Below, in pieces: positions 11,983-20,461 of a stretch of 64,000 nucleotides of DNA. The stretch covers positions 248,001-312,000 of the forward strand of contig NZ_UFXX01000002.1 in the NCBI RefSeq assembly GCF_900447535.1, written 5' to 3'. Position numbers and translations under genes: made by a program. Source of the DNA: Dermacoccus nishinomiyaensis (lineage in GTDB: Bacteria; Actinomycetota; Actinomycetes; Actinomycetales; Dermatophilaceae). The notes under the pieces were generated by a model, which was not told the DNA's origin, did no database searches, and saw only the letters and a list, made by a program, of their open reading frames with translations. The number at the start of each line of letters is the position of its first letter. Position 1 is the first letter of the stretch.

Positions 11983-11999
11983 CTCACCACAGGTTGACA

Positions 12000-12062
12000 T
12001 CCACCGATTGTCGCGAAGGTGGACAGGATTCGCGAATGTGACTGTAAATGGCAGGTGTGCAC
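12000..12062 (+). repeat. 19-bp-period repeat, right of the IS element
   Basis: Units begin at 12019 (GTGGAC), 12038 (GTGACT) and 12057 (GTGCAC), each exactly 19 bases apart, with a degenerate unit before them at 12000. About 30 bases (12011-12040) match 57470-57499 with roughly three differences. The same repeat family lies left of the IS element, so the IS appears inserted in, or joined to, an older repeat tract. The repeats may be the remains of a mobile-element end. Confidence 0.6.
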
Positions 12063-12098
12063 ACCCCGCGCGCACGGTTGAAACGGCGACAGCCACGC

Positions 12099-12305
12099 GG
12101 GCCGCACCACGTCGCAACGTGGACGGCCTCCGTGTCGCACCGAGCGAGGCCCCCCGGGCCGAGCCGGAAGACGCGGCGAACAGGATCGGAGCCGGAACGC
12201 GCCGAGACTGGACCGGCGAGCTTGCGAGCCGGCCAGCATCGGCACGTTCCGGATCCTGCGGGCCGTACCACGTCGCAACGTGGACGGCCCGCGTGTCGCA
12301 GTGAG
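12099..12305. repeat. Pair of 46-bp direct repeats, each with a perfect dyad
   Basis: Two copies (12099-12144 and 12260-12305, 161 bases apart) agree at about 40 of 46 positions. Each contains the perfect hairpin CCACGTCGCAACGTGG (12107-12122 and 12268-12283), with CCACGT/ACGTGG arms and a four-base loop. The interval from 12063 to 12348 holds no convincing gene on either strand, so this repeat pair is its main content. It could be a palindromic repeat family, a protein-binding site, or part of a decayed mobile element. Confidence 0.6.
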
Positions 12306-12348
12306 ACGGGCCCGCCAGGGCCCGGCCACAAGACGCGCCAGAGAGAAT

Positions 12349-12415
12349 CAAGCCGGAGCACTCCCGCTACTGACGCGCGCTTGCGCGCGGTCAGTAGCGG
12401 TAGTGCTCCGGCTTG
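12349..12415 (-). terminator. Very long hairpin overlapping the ahcY stop codon
   Basis: The arms CAAGCCGGAGCACT...GCGCGC (12349-12380) and their complement (12383-12415) pair over about 31 bases with one mismatch, one bulged base and a tiny loop. The ahcY TGA (12391-12393) lies in one arm, so the downstream arm is an inverted copy of the gene's last codons. It is not followed by a T-run. It could end transcription of ahcY and protect the 3' end. Confidence 0.65.
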
Positions 12416-13851
12416 TACGGGCCGGCAACGTCCACGCCGATGTATTCGGCTTGGTCCTTGCGCAGTTCGGTGAGTTCGACGCCGAGGGCGTTGAGGTGGG
12501 CGCGGGCGACCTTTTCGTCGAGGTGCTTGGGGAGCGTCTTGACGAGGGGTTTGCCTTTGTCGGTGTAGGCGTTGCCGTTGGTCCACAGTTCGATCTGGGC
12601 GATCGTCTGGTTGGCGAACGAGTTGGACATGACGAAGCTGGGGTGGCCGGTGGCGTTGCCGAGGTTCATGAGGCGGCCTTCGGACAGCACGATGATGGAG
12701 CGTTCGTCGTCGGCGCCCTTGTCGAACGTCCATTCGTGGACCTGCGGCTTGATCTCGACCTTTTCGATGCCGGGGATCTTGGCGAGGCCGGCCATGTCGA
12801 TCTCGTTGTCGAAGTGGCCGATGTTGGACACGATGGCCTTGTTCTTCATGCGTGCCATGTGGTCGGCGGTGATGATGTCGAAGTTGCCGGTCGTCGTGAC
12901 GAAGATGTCGCCGTACTCGCAGGCCTTGTCCATCGTCGTCACCTGGAAGCCTTCCATCGCGGCCTGGAGCGCGCAGATGGGGTCGATCTCGGTGATGACG
13001 ACGCGGGCGCCCTGTCCGGCGAGGGCGGCGGCGACGCCCTTGCCCACGTCACCGTAGCCGGCGACGACGGCAACCTTGCCGCCGATGAGGACGTCGGTGG
13101 CGCGGTTGAGGCCGTCGATGACGGAGTGGCGGGTGCCGTACTTGTTGTCGAACTTCGACTTCGTCACGGAGTCGTTGACGTTGATCGCCGGGAACAGCAG
13201 TTCTCCCGCGCGCGCGAGTTCGTAGAGGCGGTGCACGCCGGTGGTCGTCTCCTCGGTGACGCCCTTGATGCGCTCGCCGACCTTCGTCCACTTCTGCGGG
13301 TCGTCGGCCATCGTGGAGCGCACGAGGGCCTTGAAGACGCTGAACTCCTCGGAGTCGGCTTCGGTGGTGGGCGGCACCTGGCCGGCCTTCTCCCACTCGG
13401 TGCCCTTGTGCACGAGCATCGTGGCGTCGCCGCCGTCGTCGAGGATCATGTTGGGGGCGTCGTCACCGGACCAGGTGAGGATCTCGTTCGTGCAGGCCCA
13501 GTACTCCTCGAGGCTCTCGCCCTTCCAGGCGAACACGGGGACGCCCTTCGGGTCCTCGGGCGTGCCGTCGGGGCCGACGACGACGGCGGCGGCCGCGGCG
13601 TCGTCCGTCGAGTAGATGTTGCAGCTCGCCCAGCGGACCTCGGCGCCGAGCGCCGTCAGGGTCTCGATCAGGACGGCCGTCTGGACGGTCATGTGCAGCG
13701 AGCCGGCGATCTTGGCGCCGGCGAGCGGCTGCGACTCGGCGTATTCCTCGCGCAGGCTCATGAGGCCGGGCATCTCGTGCTCGGCGAGGCGCAGCTGGTG
13801 GCGGCCGGCCTCGGCGAGGCTGATGTCGCGGATCTTGTAGTCGAAGGACAT
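12391..13851 (-). CDS. ahcY: Adenosylhomocysteinase (S-adenosyl-L-homocysteine hydrolase)
   Basis: A cytosolic NAD-dependent enzyme that splits S-adenosylhomocysteine into adenosine and homocysteine, relieving product inhibition of methyltransferases. The 486 residues show the substrate domain ([26 protein letters not shown]), the catalytic region ([16 protein letters not shown]) and the NAD-binding loop ([11 protein letters not shown]). The C-terminus ends KPEHYRY, the standard family ending. The length includes the 40-residue insertion typical of actinobacterial enzymes. ATG 13851 follows GAAGGGA. The frame continues upstream without homology. In mycobacteria sahH lies close to mtrA; here the IS and repeats separate them, and no tmk gene is present. 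Confidence 0.97.
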   Translation of the reverse strand: MSFDYKIRDISLAEAGRHQLRLAEHEMPGLMSLREEYAESQPLAGAKIAGSLHMTVQTAVLIETLTALGAEVRWASCNIYSTDDAAAAAVVVGPDGTPEDPKGVPVFAWKGESLEEYWACTNEILTWSGDDAPNMILDDGGDATMLVHKGTEWEKAGQVPPTTEADSEEFSVFKALVRSTMADDPQKWTKVGERIKGVTEETTTGVHRLYELARAGELLFPAINVNDSVTKSKFDNKYGTRHSVIDGLNRATDVLIGGKVAVVAGYGDVGKGVAAALAGQGARVVITEIDPICALQAAMEGFQVTTMDKACEYGDIFVTTTGNFDIITADHMARMKNKAIVSNIGHFDNEIDMAGLAKIPGIEKVEIKPQVHEWTFDKGADDERSIIVLSEGRLMNLGNATGHPSFVMSNSFANQTIAQIELWTNGNAYTDKGKPLVKTLPKHLDEKVARAHLNALGVELTELRKDQAEYIGVDVAGPYKPEHYRY

Positions 13852-13964
13852 GGGGATGTCGTTCCCTTCGGTTGTCGAATGACGTTCTCGATCAGGCGTC
13901 GCCGGCGCGCCCCTCTGGGCTGCTTCGCGCATGGGTCATCACCCACGCCGAACGCGTGCTCGTC

Positions 13965-13970
13965 AGTCTA
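13965..13970 (-). promoter_or_regulatory. Candidate -10 element for ahcY
   Basis: TAGACT on the minus strand matches the actinobacterial sigma-70 -10 consensus TANNNT and lies about 115 bases before the ahcY start. No clear -35 hexamer is seen at 17-19 bases. The leader was examined for a SAH-riboswitch-like core and none was convincing. Confidence 0.35.
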
Positions 13971-14009
13971 TCCGCCATCACTGACAGGCCGCCCGGGGCG
14001 CCGCATCGC

Positions 14010-14969
14010 TCAGTGCGCGGCGGCCACCTCGCCGCTGCGGCGGGCGAGCGCGGGCGTCACGAGGGCGAGACCGACGAGGACGCCGACGATGGCGCTGATG
14101 AGGGTGTTCGTCAGCCAGGCGAGCACTCCCCCGAGCGCTCCGGTGGCGTCGGCCACGGCGTGCTCGACGTGGTGGACGGCGTCGTACGGCGCGTGCCAGC
14201 CCAGTTCGGCGGAGTTCGCCAGCAGGATGTGCCCACCGACCCACAGCATCGCCACGACGCCCAGCGTCGACAGGAACGACATCACCTTGGGCATCGCCGT
14301 CACGAGTCCACGGCCGAGCTTCTCGTTCTTGCCCGACTCGACGAGGTGCAGGCCCACGTCGTCCATCTTGACGATCAGTGCGACGACGCCATAGACGAGC
14401 GCGGTGATGAGGAACGCGACGACGATGAGGACGATGGTGCGGGTGAGGAAGGGTTCGTGATCGACGGTCTGCAGCGAGATGACCATGATCTCGGTCGACA
14501 GGATGAGGTCGGTGCGGACGGCCTCGGCGATGACCTTGTTCTCGTCGACGGACTCGGTGGCGACGTCCTCGGCCAGGTGCTCGGCCGGGGTCTCCTCGCG
14601 GTGGGCGCGGCGGTGCGCGAGGGCGTGATGGATCTTCTCCGCGCCCTCGTAGGACAGGTAGAGGCCACCGAGGATGAGCAGGATCGTCACCGCGATGGGC
14701 AAGAACTGTGACAGCACGAGGATGACGGGCAGGATGATGAGCAGCTTGTTGCGGATCGAGCCCTTCGCGATCTTCGCGATGATCGGCAGCTCGCGTTCCG
14801 CGGCGAGACCCTGCACGTAGCGCGGCGTCACGGCCGTGTCGTCGACGACGACGCCCACGGCCTGCGTGCTCGCCTTGCCGGCAGCGGCGGCGACGTCGTC
14901 GACGGACGCCGCAGCCATGCGCGCGAGCGCGGCAACGTCGTCGAGCAGTGCGAACAGTCCGCCCGCCAT
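14010..14969 (-). CDS. DUF808 family integral membrane protein
   Basis: A 319-residue member of the DUF808 (YedI-like) family. It opens with the family's conserved MAGGLFALLDDVAALARMAAASVDD segment, followed by GDDTAVTP-like and AKGSIRNKL patterns. There are about six hydrophobic segments (around residues 75-100, 172-195, 215-235, 240-260 and 290-310). The family is widespread in bacteria and its function is unknown. It has its own transcription direction, and no neighbour suggests a role. Confidence 0.85.
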   Translation of the reverse strand: MAGGLFALLDDVAALARMAAASVDDVAAAAGKASTQAVGVVVDDTAVTPRYVQGLAAERELPIIAKIAKGSIRNKLLIILPVILVLSQFLPIAVTILLILGGLYLSYEGAEKIHHALAHRRAHREETPAEHLAEDVATESVDENKVIAEAVRTDLILSTEIMVISLQTVDHEPFLTRTIVLIVVAFLITALVYGVVALIVKMDDVGLHLVESGKNEKLGRGLVTAMPKVMSFLSTLGVVAMLWVGGHILLANSAELGWHAPYDAVHHVEHAVADATGALGGVLAWLTNTLISAIVGVLVGLALVTPALARRSGEVAAAH

Positions 14970-15106
14970 CAGCGCACCTGCGTGCTTCGGTGCGACGGCG
15001 GCATGGCGTCAGGCCTCGGGTGCGGAGCGGCGGGCATCATGCGCACAGCCTAGAGAAACCTGGGAGGCTCACGAAATACGCTGAGGGAAGCTATCGACTC
15101 CGAGCT

Positions 15107-16186
15107 TCAGCCCTCGATGCGCGTCGCACCGTGCTGGGTGGAGCCGCCGTCGTTCACCCGCTCGTCGGGCAGGTCGGTGTGCACCGCGGACGAGCGGTGC
15201 CCGATACGGCTGCCGACGCGCCCGAGGTCGATGTCGGGTTCGAGGTACATGAGCAACTTCATGTCGGGCTTCGCGGCACGTGCCGCCTGTTCAGCCATGT
15301 CGATGGCGTGGGCGATCTCCTCACCCGTGTCGCTCTTGTCGACGGCGAACTTGACGGCGACAAGCAACTCCTCGGGGCCGAGGTGGCTCGTCTTCATGTG
15401 GATGACGCGGTTCACGCCGTCCGCCGACTCGATGGCACGTCGGATGTCGCGCACCGTCTCGGGGGTCGCCGCCTCGCCGAGGAGCATGGACTTCGTCTCA
15501 CGGAACAGGAAGATCGCGACGAGGATGAGCAGGATGCCGATGAGGCCGGCGCCCACGGCGTCCCAGATGCCGTTCTGCGTGACGAGGGCGAGCGAGACGC
15601 CGACGAGGGCGAAGACGAGACCGGTGACGGCCGCCGAGTCCTCGCACAGGAGCACGGGCAACTCGGGGCTCTTCGCCGACTTGAGGAACTGCCCCCAGCT
15701 CTGTTCGCCCTTCTGCTCGCGTGCCTCCTTGGCCGCCGTCATGAGGGAACGGCCTTCCATGAGGATCGCCAGCACGAGCACGACGATCGGCACCCACCAC
15801 CAGGCCTCGTCCGTCGACGGCTGCTTCGCGCCGGGCTCGCGCATCTGATGGAACTTCTCGTACGCCTCGAACAGCGAGAACAGGCCACCGAGGGAGAACA
15901 CGATGATGCTGACGACGAAGCCCGCAAGGTAACGCTCACGCCCGTAACCGAACGGGTGATCCTCGTCCGCGTCCTTCTGGGCCTTCTTGCCGCCGATGAG
16001 CAGGAGGATCTGGTTGCCCGAATCGGCGGCGGAGTGGATGCCCTCGGCGAGCATCGAACTCATGCCGGTGAGCAACCACGCGATGATCTTCGTGACGGCG
16101 ATGCCCAGATTGGCGGCCAGCGCGGCGAAGATCGCCGTGTTGTTGCCGCTGTGCCCGCCCGATCCGGCTTCCTTCTCGTCACTCAT
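15107..16186 (-). CDS. Cation diffusion facilitator family transporter
   Basis: A proton-coupled efflux protein for divalent metals such as zinc, manganese or iron in the cytoplasmic membrane. The 359 residues contain about six membrane segments. The TM2 metal site appears as HSAADSGN (HxxxD), the conserved DEDHPFGYGRERY follows, and TM5 carries DSAAVTG. A cytosolic C-terminal domain (VNRVIHMKTSHLGPEELLVAVK) is the usual dimerising metal sensor. ATG 16186 was chosen because MSDEKE follows a GGGGG box. It overlaps the start of the divergent cyclodeaminase-like gene, so the two share a control region. Confidence 0.88.
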   Translation of the reverse strand: MSDEKEAGSGGHSGNNTAIFAALAANLGIAVTKIIAWLLTGMSSMLAEGIHSAADSGNQILLLIGGKKAQKDADEDHPFGYGRERYLAGFVVSIIVFSLGGLFSLFEAYEKFHQMREPGAKQPSTDEAWWWVPIVVLVLAILMEGRSLMTAAKEAREQKGEQSWGQFLKSAKSPELPVLLCEDSAAVTGLVFALVGVSLALVTQNGIWDAVGAGLIGILLILVAIFLFRETKSMLLGEAATPETVRDIRRAIESADGVNRVIHMKTSHLGPEELLVAVKFAVDKSDTGEEIAHAIDMAEQAARAAKPDMKLLMYLEPDIDLGRVGSRIGHRSSAVHTDLPDERVNDGGSTQHGATRIEG

Positions 16187-17429
16187 GCCCCCGAGAATAG
16201 GTGGCGACTCTCGCGCCGCCAACCGCGACGGCGCCGTCACACCCCCTCGATCCAGCGAAGAACCCGCCGCGCCGACTCTGCTCTACCTCAGCGAATCCGA
16301 CGTCCGGGCAGCGTTCACGGCAGACGTCGCGCACGCCTCGCAGCACGCGGCGTTCATCGCGCTCGGACGCGGAGAGGCGCTGCTGCCCGCACGTCTGCTG
16401 CTGCCGGGGCGCGGCGACGACGTCGCGTTCTGCTACGCCGCGCGGGCCGAGGCGAGCGCACCGGCCGTCAGCAAGTTCGGTTCGGTACACGCCGGCAACG
16501 TCGACGCGGGGCTGCCCGCGGTGCACGCGCTCGTCACGGTGCTCGACCCGACGACAGGTGTGCCGACGTGCGTCATGGCAGGCACGACGCTGACGACACG
16601 CCGCACGGCGGCAGCGAGCGCCGTCGCGATGGAGGCGTTGTGGTCGCCTGACTCGAGCGGGCGCGACGACGTCCGTGTGGCCGACGGCGCAGGTGTCGGT
16701 GCCCGGGACGGCACCGGTGTTCATGTCGCGATCGTCGGGAGCGGCGTGCAGGCCGAGGCGCACGCGCACGCGTTGTGCGCCGTCGGCGGTGAGCACACGG
16801 TGGGTCGCATCCGGCTCGCGGCGCGCGACCGCGCGAGTGCCGACGAGTTGGTCGCGCGCTGGCATACGACGAGGCCCGAGGGCGCACCCGACATGGAACT
16901 CGTCGACACGGTCGAGCAGGCGTGCGCGGACGCCGACGTCATCGCGGTGTGCACGACGTCGACGACGCCCGTGCTCGAGGCGACCTGGGTGCGTGACGGC
17001 GCCCTCGTCATCTCCGTGGGCTCGTTCACCGCCGAGCGATCCGAGGTGCCGAGCGACCTCGTCGCTCAGGCACGCGTCGTCGTCGACGACCGCGAGACGG
17101 CACTGGCCGACAACGGGTGCGTCGTCGCGGCCCTCATGGCCGGGGTGCTCGAGACCGGCAGCGTCGAGACGCTCGGCGAGGTGCTCGTGCGCGACGCCGC
17201 ACATGCCGATGACGATGACGCAGAACGTCACGTCTGGAACGACGACTCCTCGAACAACGGCGTCACCAACCACGGCGCCGCCGACAGCGACGCAGGCGCC
17301 CACGGTGAGCGTCGCCCGCGCGTGACGCTCTACGCCTCGGTCGGGATCGGGTTGCAGGACGCTGCCGCGGCCGTCGCGGTACAGGAGGCCGCCCAGCGCG
17401 CCGGGGTCGGGACGCCGCTGCCGCTCTGA
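16185..17429 (+). CDS. Ornithine cyclodeaminase / mu-crystallin family protein
   Basis: An NAD(P)-binding protein of the OCD/mu-crystallin family. Members include ornithine cyclodeaminases, ketimine reductases and alanine dehydrogenases, so the substrate cannot be fixed. Seen are YLSESDVRAAF, AVSKFGSVHAGN with the active-site Lys, GTTLTTRRTAAASAVA, and the Rossmann motif VAIVGSGVQAEAHA followed by the catalytic-Asp region. A polar, Asp- and Asn-rich insertion near residues 345-380 is unusual for the family. The start is doubtful: ATG 16185 overlaps the CDF start and lacks a good ribosome-binding site, and the homologous part begins only near residue 30. Confidence 0.78.
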   Translation: MPPRIGGDSRAANRDGAVTPPRSSEEPAAPTLLYLSESDVRAAFTADVAHASQHAAFIALGRGEALLPARLLLPGRGDDVAFCYAARAEASAPAVSKFGSVHAGNVDAGLPAVHALVTVLDPTTGVPTCVMAGTTLTTRRTAAASAVAMEALWSPDSSGRDDVRVADGAGVGARDGTGVHVAIVGSGVQAEAHAHALCAVGGEHTVGRIRLAARDRASADELVARWHTTRPEGAPDMELVDTVEQACADADVIAVCTTSTTPVLEATWVRDGALVISVGSFTAERSEVPSDLVAQARVVVDDRETALADNGCVVAALMAGVLETGSVETLGEVLVRDAAHADDDDAERHVWNDDSSNNGVTNHGAADSDAGAHGERRPRVTLYASVGIGLQDAAAAVAVQEAAQRAGVGTPLPL

Positions 17430-17448
17430 CATCGCTGCCAGGGCTCAC

Positions 17449-17546
17449 TCGCCGTCGCACCCCGGGGTTCATTCGGGGCGCATCCTGGGGCTCAGTCTCG
17501 CCGTCGCACCCCGGGGTTCATTCGGGGCGCATCCTGGGGCTCAGTC
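17449..17546. repeat. Perfect 49-bp tandem duplication at the mycothione reductase 3' end
   Basis: Two identical copies (17449-17497 and 17498-17546) of a unit running from TCGCCGTCGCACC to GGGGCTCAGTC. The second copy includes the mtr stop codon (17541-17543). Each unit contains CCCCGGGG and CGGGG/CCTGGGG stretches able to form stem-loops, so the duplication also doubles a possible terminator between two convergent genes. Identity between the copies suggests recent slippage. Confidence 0.85.
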
Positions 17547-18914
17547 GAATTCGAGCCCCAGCAGCGCGTTCTCGAGCACCTCGGTGAGCGCCGGGTGAAT
17601 CCAGTACTGCCCGCGTGCCATCTCGTCGGCGGTGAGCCCGAACGACATCGCCTGGACTGCAGGCTGGATGACGATCGAGGCCTCCGGGCCGACGAGGTGC
17701 ACGCCGAGCAGCTTCTTCGTCGCCTTGTCGGCGATGACCTTGCAGATGCTCGTCGTGTCCTCGAGGGCCCAGCCGTAGGCGATGTCGCCGTACTTCTGCA
17801 CCTTCGTCGTGATGGCGTGCCCGCCCTCGCGCGCCTCGTCCTCCGTCAGCCCGACGGTGGCGACCTGCGGGTGCGTGAAGACCGCCGCCGGCACGACGTC
17901 GTGCGGGAACGCGCGCAGGTCGTCGGGGTGGACGAGGTTGTGCGCGACGCAGCGCTCCTCGGCGTTGGCGACGTGCTTGAGCTGGTAGCGCGAGGAGCAG
18001 TCGCCGAGTGACCAGACGCCGTCAGCGCCCGTGCGTCCGTACTCGTCGACGACGATGCGCCCGTCGTCGCGCACCTCGACGCGGGTGTTCTCGAGGCCGA
18101 GGTCGTCGGTGTTGGGGATGCGGCCCGTGGCGACGAGGAGCATCTCGCCCTCGACGACGCGCCCACCTCTCAGCGTCACGCGGATCGTCCCGTCGCGCTG
18201 TTCGATCGACTCCATGACCGCATCACGTTCGAGAGCCCACTGGTCGGTGGCGGCGTGGGTGAGGACGCGGCTGACGTCGTCGTCGGCGTGGCGCAGCACG
18301 CGCTTTCCGCGTGCGAGCATCGTCACCTCGACGCCGAGGGACGAGAACACGTGGGCGAACTCGAGGGCGATGTACCCGGCGCCGGCGATGACGAGCGAAC
18401 GCGGCAACTTCTCGATGCGCATGATCGTGTCGCTCGTCTCGTAGGGCACGCCGCTGTCGGTGACGACGGGCGGGATGTTGGGACGCGCGCCGGTCGCGAT
18501 GACGATCTGGTCGCCGCTGATCTCCTCGTCGTAGCCCTCGACGCGCAGCGTGCGGTCGCCGGTGAAGCGCGCGTGGCCGCTGAACACGGTCGTGTTGCCG
18601 TCGTCGCTGCCGCGCTCGCGGTACGCGCGTCCGCCCGCGGAGATCGCGTCGATGCGCTCGAAGACGCGGTCGCGGATGTCGTCCCAGCGCACCTGATCGA
18701 CGTGCGCGTCGACGCCGAGGCGCGACGCCTCCCGCGCGCTGCGCGCCACCTCGGCGGCCTGGACGAACATCTTCGTCGGGATGCAGCCGACGTTGAGGCA
18801 GGTGCCGCCGAAGACACCCTTCTCGATGACGGCGACGCGCTTGTCGGCGAAGTCGGGCGTCACGAGCGAGTTGCCCGAGCCGGTGCCGATGATGACGAGG
18901 TCGAAATGAGCCAT
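17541..18914 (-). CDS. mtr: Mycothione reductase
   Basis: An FAD- and NADPH-dependent disulfide reductase that restores reduced mycothiol, the main low-molecular thiol of actinobacteria. The 457-residue product has the FAD motif IIGTGSGN (GTGSGN replaces the usual GxGxxG context, as in other mycothione reductases), the redox pair C39/C44 in GGTCLNVGCIPTK, the second nucleotide site VIAGAGYIALEFAHVF, the FAD site SLGDCSS, and the C-terminal HPALTEVLENA with the catalytic His. Its presence implies mycothiol biosynthesis elsewhere in the genome. Confidence 0.93.
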   Translation of the reverse strand: MAHFDLVIIGTGSGNSLVTPDFADKRVAVIEKGVFGGTCLNVGCIPTKMFVQAAEVARSAREASRLGVDAHVDQVRWDDIRDRVFERIDAISAGGRAYRERGSDDGNTTVFSGHARFTGDRTLRVEGYDEEISGDQIVIATGARPNIPPVVTDSGVPYETSDTIMRIEKLPRSLVIAGAGYIALEFAHVFSSLGVEVTMLARGKRVLRHADDDVSRVLTHAATDQWALERDAVMESIEQRDGTIRVTLRGGRVVEGEMLLVATGRIPNTDDLGLENTRVEVRDDGRIVVDEYGRTGADGVWSLGDCSSRYQLKHVANAEERCVAHNLVHPDDLRAFPHDVVPAAVFTHPQVATVGLTEDEAREGGHAITTKVQKYGDIAYGWALEDTTSICKVIADKATKKLLGVHLVGPEASIVIQPAVQAMSFGLTADEMARGQYWIHPALTEVLENALLGLEFD

Positions 18915-19025
18915 GCCCCAACCCTAGGCGCAGGCGGGGACAACCCCGGAACGCCGGGCATTTCTTCTCACGGACCTCTCTGCGCGAGCGAGCCTCCCGA
19001 GCCTCGAGGCGTCGAACGATGGGCG

Positions 19026-19667
19026 TCAGTGCGGGTGGCGCAGGCGCTCCATGAGGACGGCCGCCTGCGTGCGCGATTCGAGGCCGAGTTTCGCGAGCAG
19101 GCTGGTGACGTAGTTCTTCACCGTCTTCTCCGCGAGGTGCAGGCGCCCCGCGATCTGACGGTTCGTGTACCCCTGCGTGATGAGGTCGAGCACGCGCTTC
19201 TCCTGCTCGGTGAGCGCGGCGAGTTCGGGGCTCTCGAGGGCACCGTCACCGCGCAGGCGCGCGCGGATGACGTCGGCGTCGGCGGTGTCGAGCAGCGACT
19301 CCCCCGCCGCGACGCGTTCGATCGTCTCGATGAGGTCGGCGCCGCGCACCTGCTTGAGGACGTACCCACTCGCGCCCGCGAGGATCGCGGCGAGCAGGGC
19401 CTCGTCATCGTCGTAGGAGGTGAGGATGAGGCAGCGGATGTTCTCGTCGACGCTGCGCACGGCGCGGCACACCTCCATGCCCGTGCCGTCTGGCAGCCGG
19501 CCGTCGAGGATGGCGACGTCGGGGCGCGCCGCCGGGATGCGCCGCGTCGCCTCCTCTGCGCTGCCGCTCTCGCCGACGACCTCGCAGCGCCCCGATGACG
19601 CCAGCAACTCGGCCAGGCCGCGACGGACGATCTCGTGGTCGTCGAGCAGATACACGCGCACAGTCAT
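19026..19667 (-). CDS. NarL/DevR-like response regulator
   Basis: A 213-residue NarL-family regulator close to DevR (DosR) in layout. The receiver has D9/D10, phosphoacceptor D55 (VAILDGRLPDGTG) and K (YVLKQVRG). The C-terminal LuxR-type HTH reads LTEQEKRVLDLITQGYTNRQIAGRLHLAEKTVKNYV, very like DevR. ATG 19667 gives a canonical start (MTVRVYLLDDHEIVRRG). A DevS-like kinase lies 0.7 kb away in the opposite direction and is its probable partner. In mycobacteria DevR responds to hypoxia, nitric oxide and carbon monoxide; that role here is an inference. Confidence 0.87.
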   Translation of the reverse strand: MTVRVYLLDDHEIVRRGLAELLASSGRCEVVGESGSAEEATRRIPAARPDVAILDGRLPDGTGMEVCRAVRSVDENIRCLILTSYDDDEALLAAILAGASGYVLKQVRGADLIETIERVAAGESLLDTADADVIRARLRGDGALESPELAALTEQEKRVLDLITQGYTNRQIAGRLHLAEKTVKNYVTSLLAKLGLESRTQAAVLMERLRHPH

Positions 19668-19940
19668 GACCCCATTGTGGCCGCTGCGTTGAGTTCGCGC
19701 CGCGCGCTCCCCCAGGATGGGCGCATGACGGACTTGACCCTGGTCTCGTTCCAGCCCGTCAGCCGCGTCGGCGTCACACGCCACCCACGCGATCTCGTCA
19801 CGATCGCGGAAGATGAAGCCCTCGACCGGCCCGGGCAGCGGCCACCGCACCGGATACCCCGACACCGGCTGCTGCTCGCACAGCAGCCGCACGAGCGCGT
19901 CCCGATCACCGTCGTCACGCAGCCGAATGTCGACGCCCAT
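19668..19940 (-). pseudogene. N-terminal relic of a GNAT acetyltransferase
   Basis: Starting at ATG 19940, about 65 residues (GVDIRLRDDGDRDALVRLL, EQQPVSGYPVRWPLP, FIFRDRDEIAWVA) match the first third of actinobacterial GNAT proteins. The acetyl-CoA-binding core is missing. The sequence becomes non-homologous and runs in frame, without a stop, into the response-regulator gene. It is either a decayed gene truncated by a deletion or, less likely, an N-terminal extension of the regulator. Confidence 0.6.
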
Positions 19941-20056
19941 GCACAAAACACGGCGCTGACGCCGCGTCAGCTCAGGAGGTTCCTGCCACATCACCGGCGC
20001 GCAGGTGAGGACGAAGGTCCCCGGGCGCTGCGGTGAGGCGCGGGTGAGGATGAAGC

Positions 20057-20461
20057 ATGCCCTCACCGAGCGAACCGACACCGGAGCAGATGCTCGATGC
20101 CATGGGACGGACCGGTCGGGCGCACGTCAGCGTCTCGCGGGGTGCTCTTCCGTTCGTCATGCCCTGTGGCGTGCGTGTTACGGGTGGCGACGTCGTCGTC
20201 GAGACGGCCCACCCGAGCGTCACACGCGGCGCGCAGCGACGCGACATCGCGGCCGTGCAGGTCGAGGCGCTCATCGACGGAACGTGCTGGTCGATCAGCG
20301 TCACCGGCCCGCTCGCCATTCGCTCGACGTCGGATGCACCGCAGCGCGGCGATGTCGTCCTGCCGACGCGGGAGGCTCTGTTCAGCGTCGAGTGCCTATC
20401 ATCGGCGCATGGTCACCGCGTCGATCCGCTCCTTCGATCCGGTCTTGCCGAACGAGCCTGA
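20057..20461 (+). CDS. Small pyridoxamine-5'-phosphate-oxidase-like protein (putative)
   Basis: A 134-residue protein whose alternating strands (HVSVSRGALPFVMPCGVRVTGGDVVVET) resemble the split beta-barrel of flavin-binding PNPOx-type proteins, which often lie beside Dev/Dos regulators. The usual FMN-contacting residues are not obvious, so it may not bind flavin. It overlaps the start of the kinase gene by about 53 bases, and the last 20 residues lie inside that overlap. The two are likely co-transcribed. Function is unknown. Confidence 0.55.
   Translation: MPSPSEPTPEQMLDAMGRTGRAHVSVSRGALPFVMPCGVRVTGGDVVVETAHPSVTRGAQRRDIAAVQVEALIDGTCWSISVTGPLAIRSTSDAPQRGDVVLPTREALFSVECLSSAHGHRVDPLLRSGLAERA

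Larger units (their letters stand above)
10507..11999 (+). mobile_element. IS3-family insertion sequence
   Basis: A 1.49-kb element with two overlapping frames (orfA, orfB) in the IS3 layout. The ends are imperfect inverted repeats of 22-23 bases that start with TG. They share a perfect inner core of ten bases (GTGAGTCACT at 10520-10529, its complement at 11978-11987) and an outer TGNCANCCTG block. The right repeat overlaps the orfB stop codon, as is common in IS3. I see no matching 3-4 base target duplication (AAG on the left, TCC on the right), so the element may be old, or one end may have recombined. It sits between mtrA and ahcY. Confidence 0.85.

Noticed and set aside
12063-12390. Short open frames between the IS element and ahcY
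   Set aside because: They are repeat-derived, lack ribosome-binding sites and match no family pattern.
13852-13976. SAH riboswitch in the ahcY leader
   Set aside because: No recognisable conserved core or pairing pattern could be traced by eye; a covariance-model search would be decisive.
12280-14394. A 704-codon plus-strand frame across ahcY
   Set aside because: ahcY on the minus strand is unmistakable; the long frame is its antisense reading.
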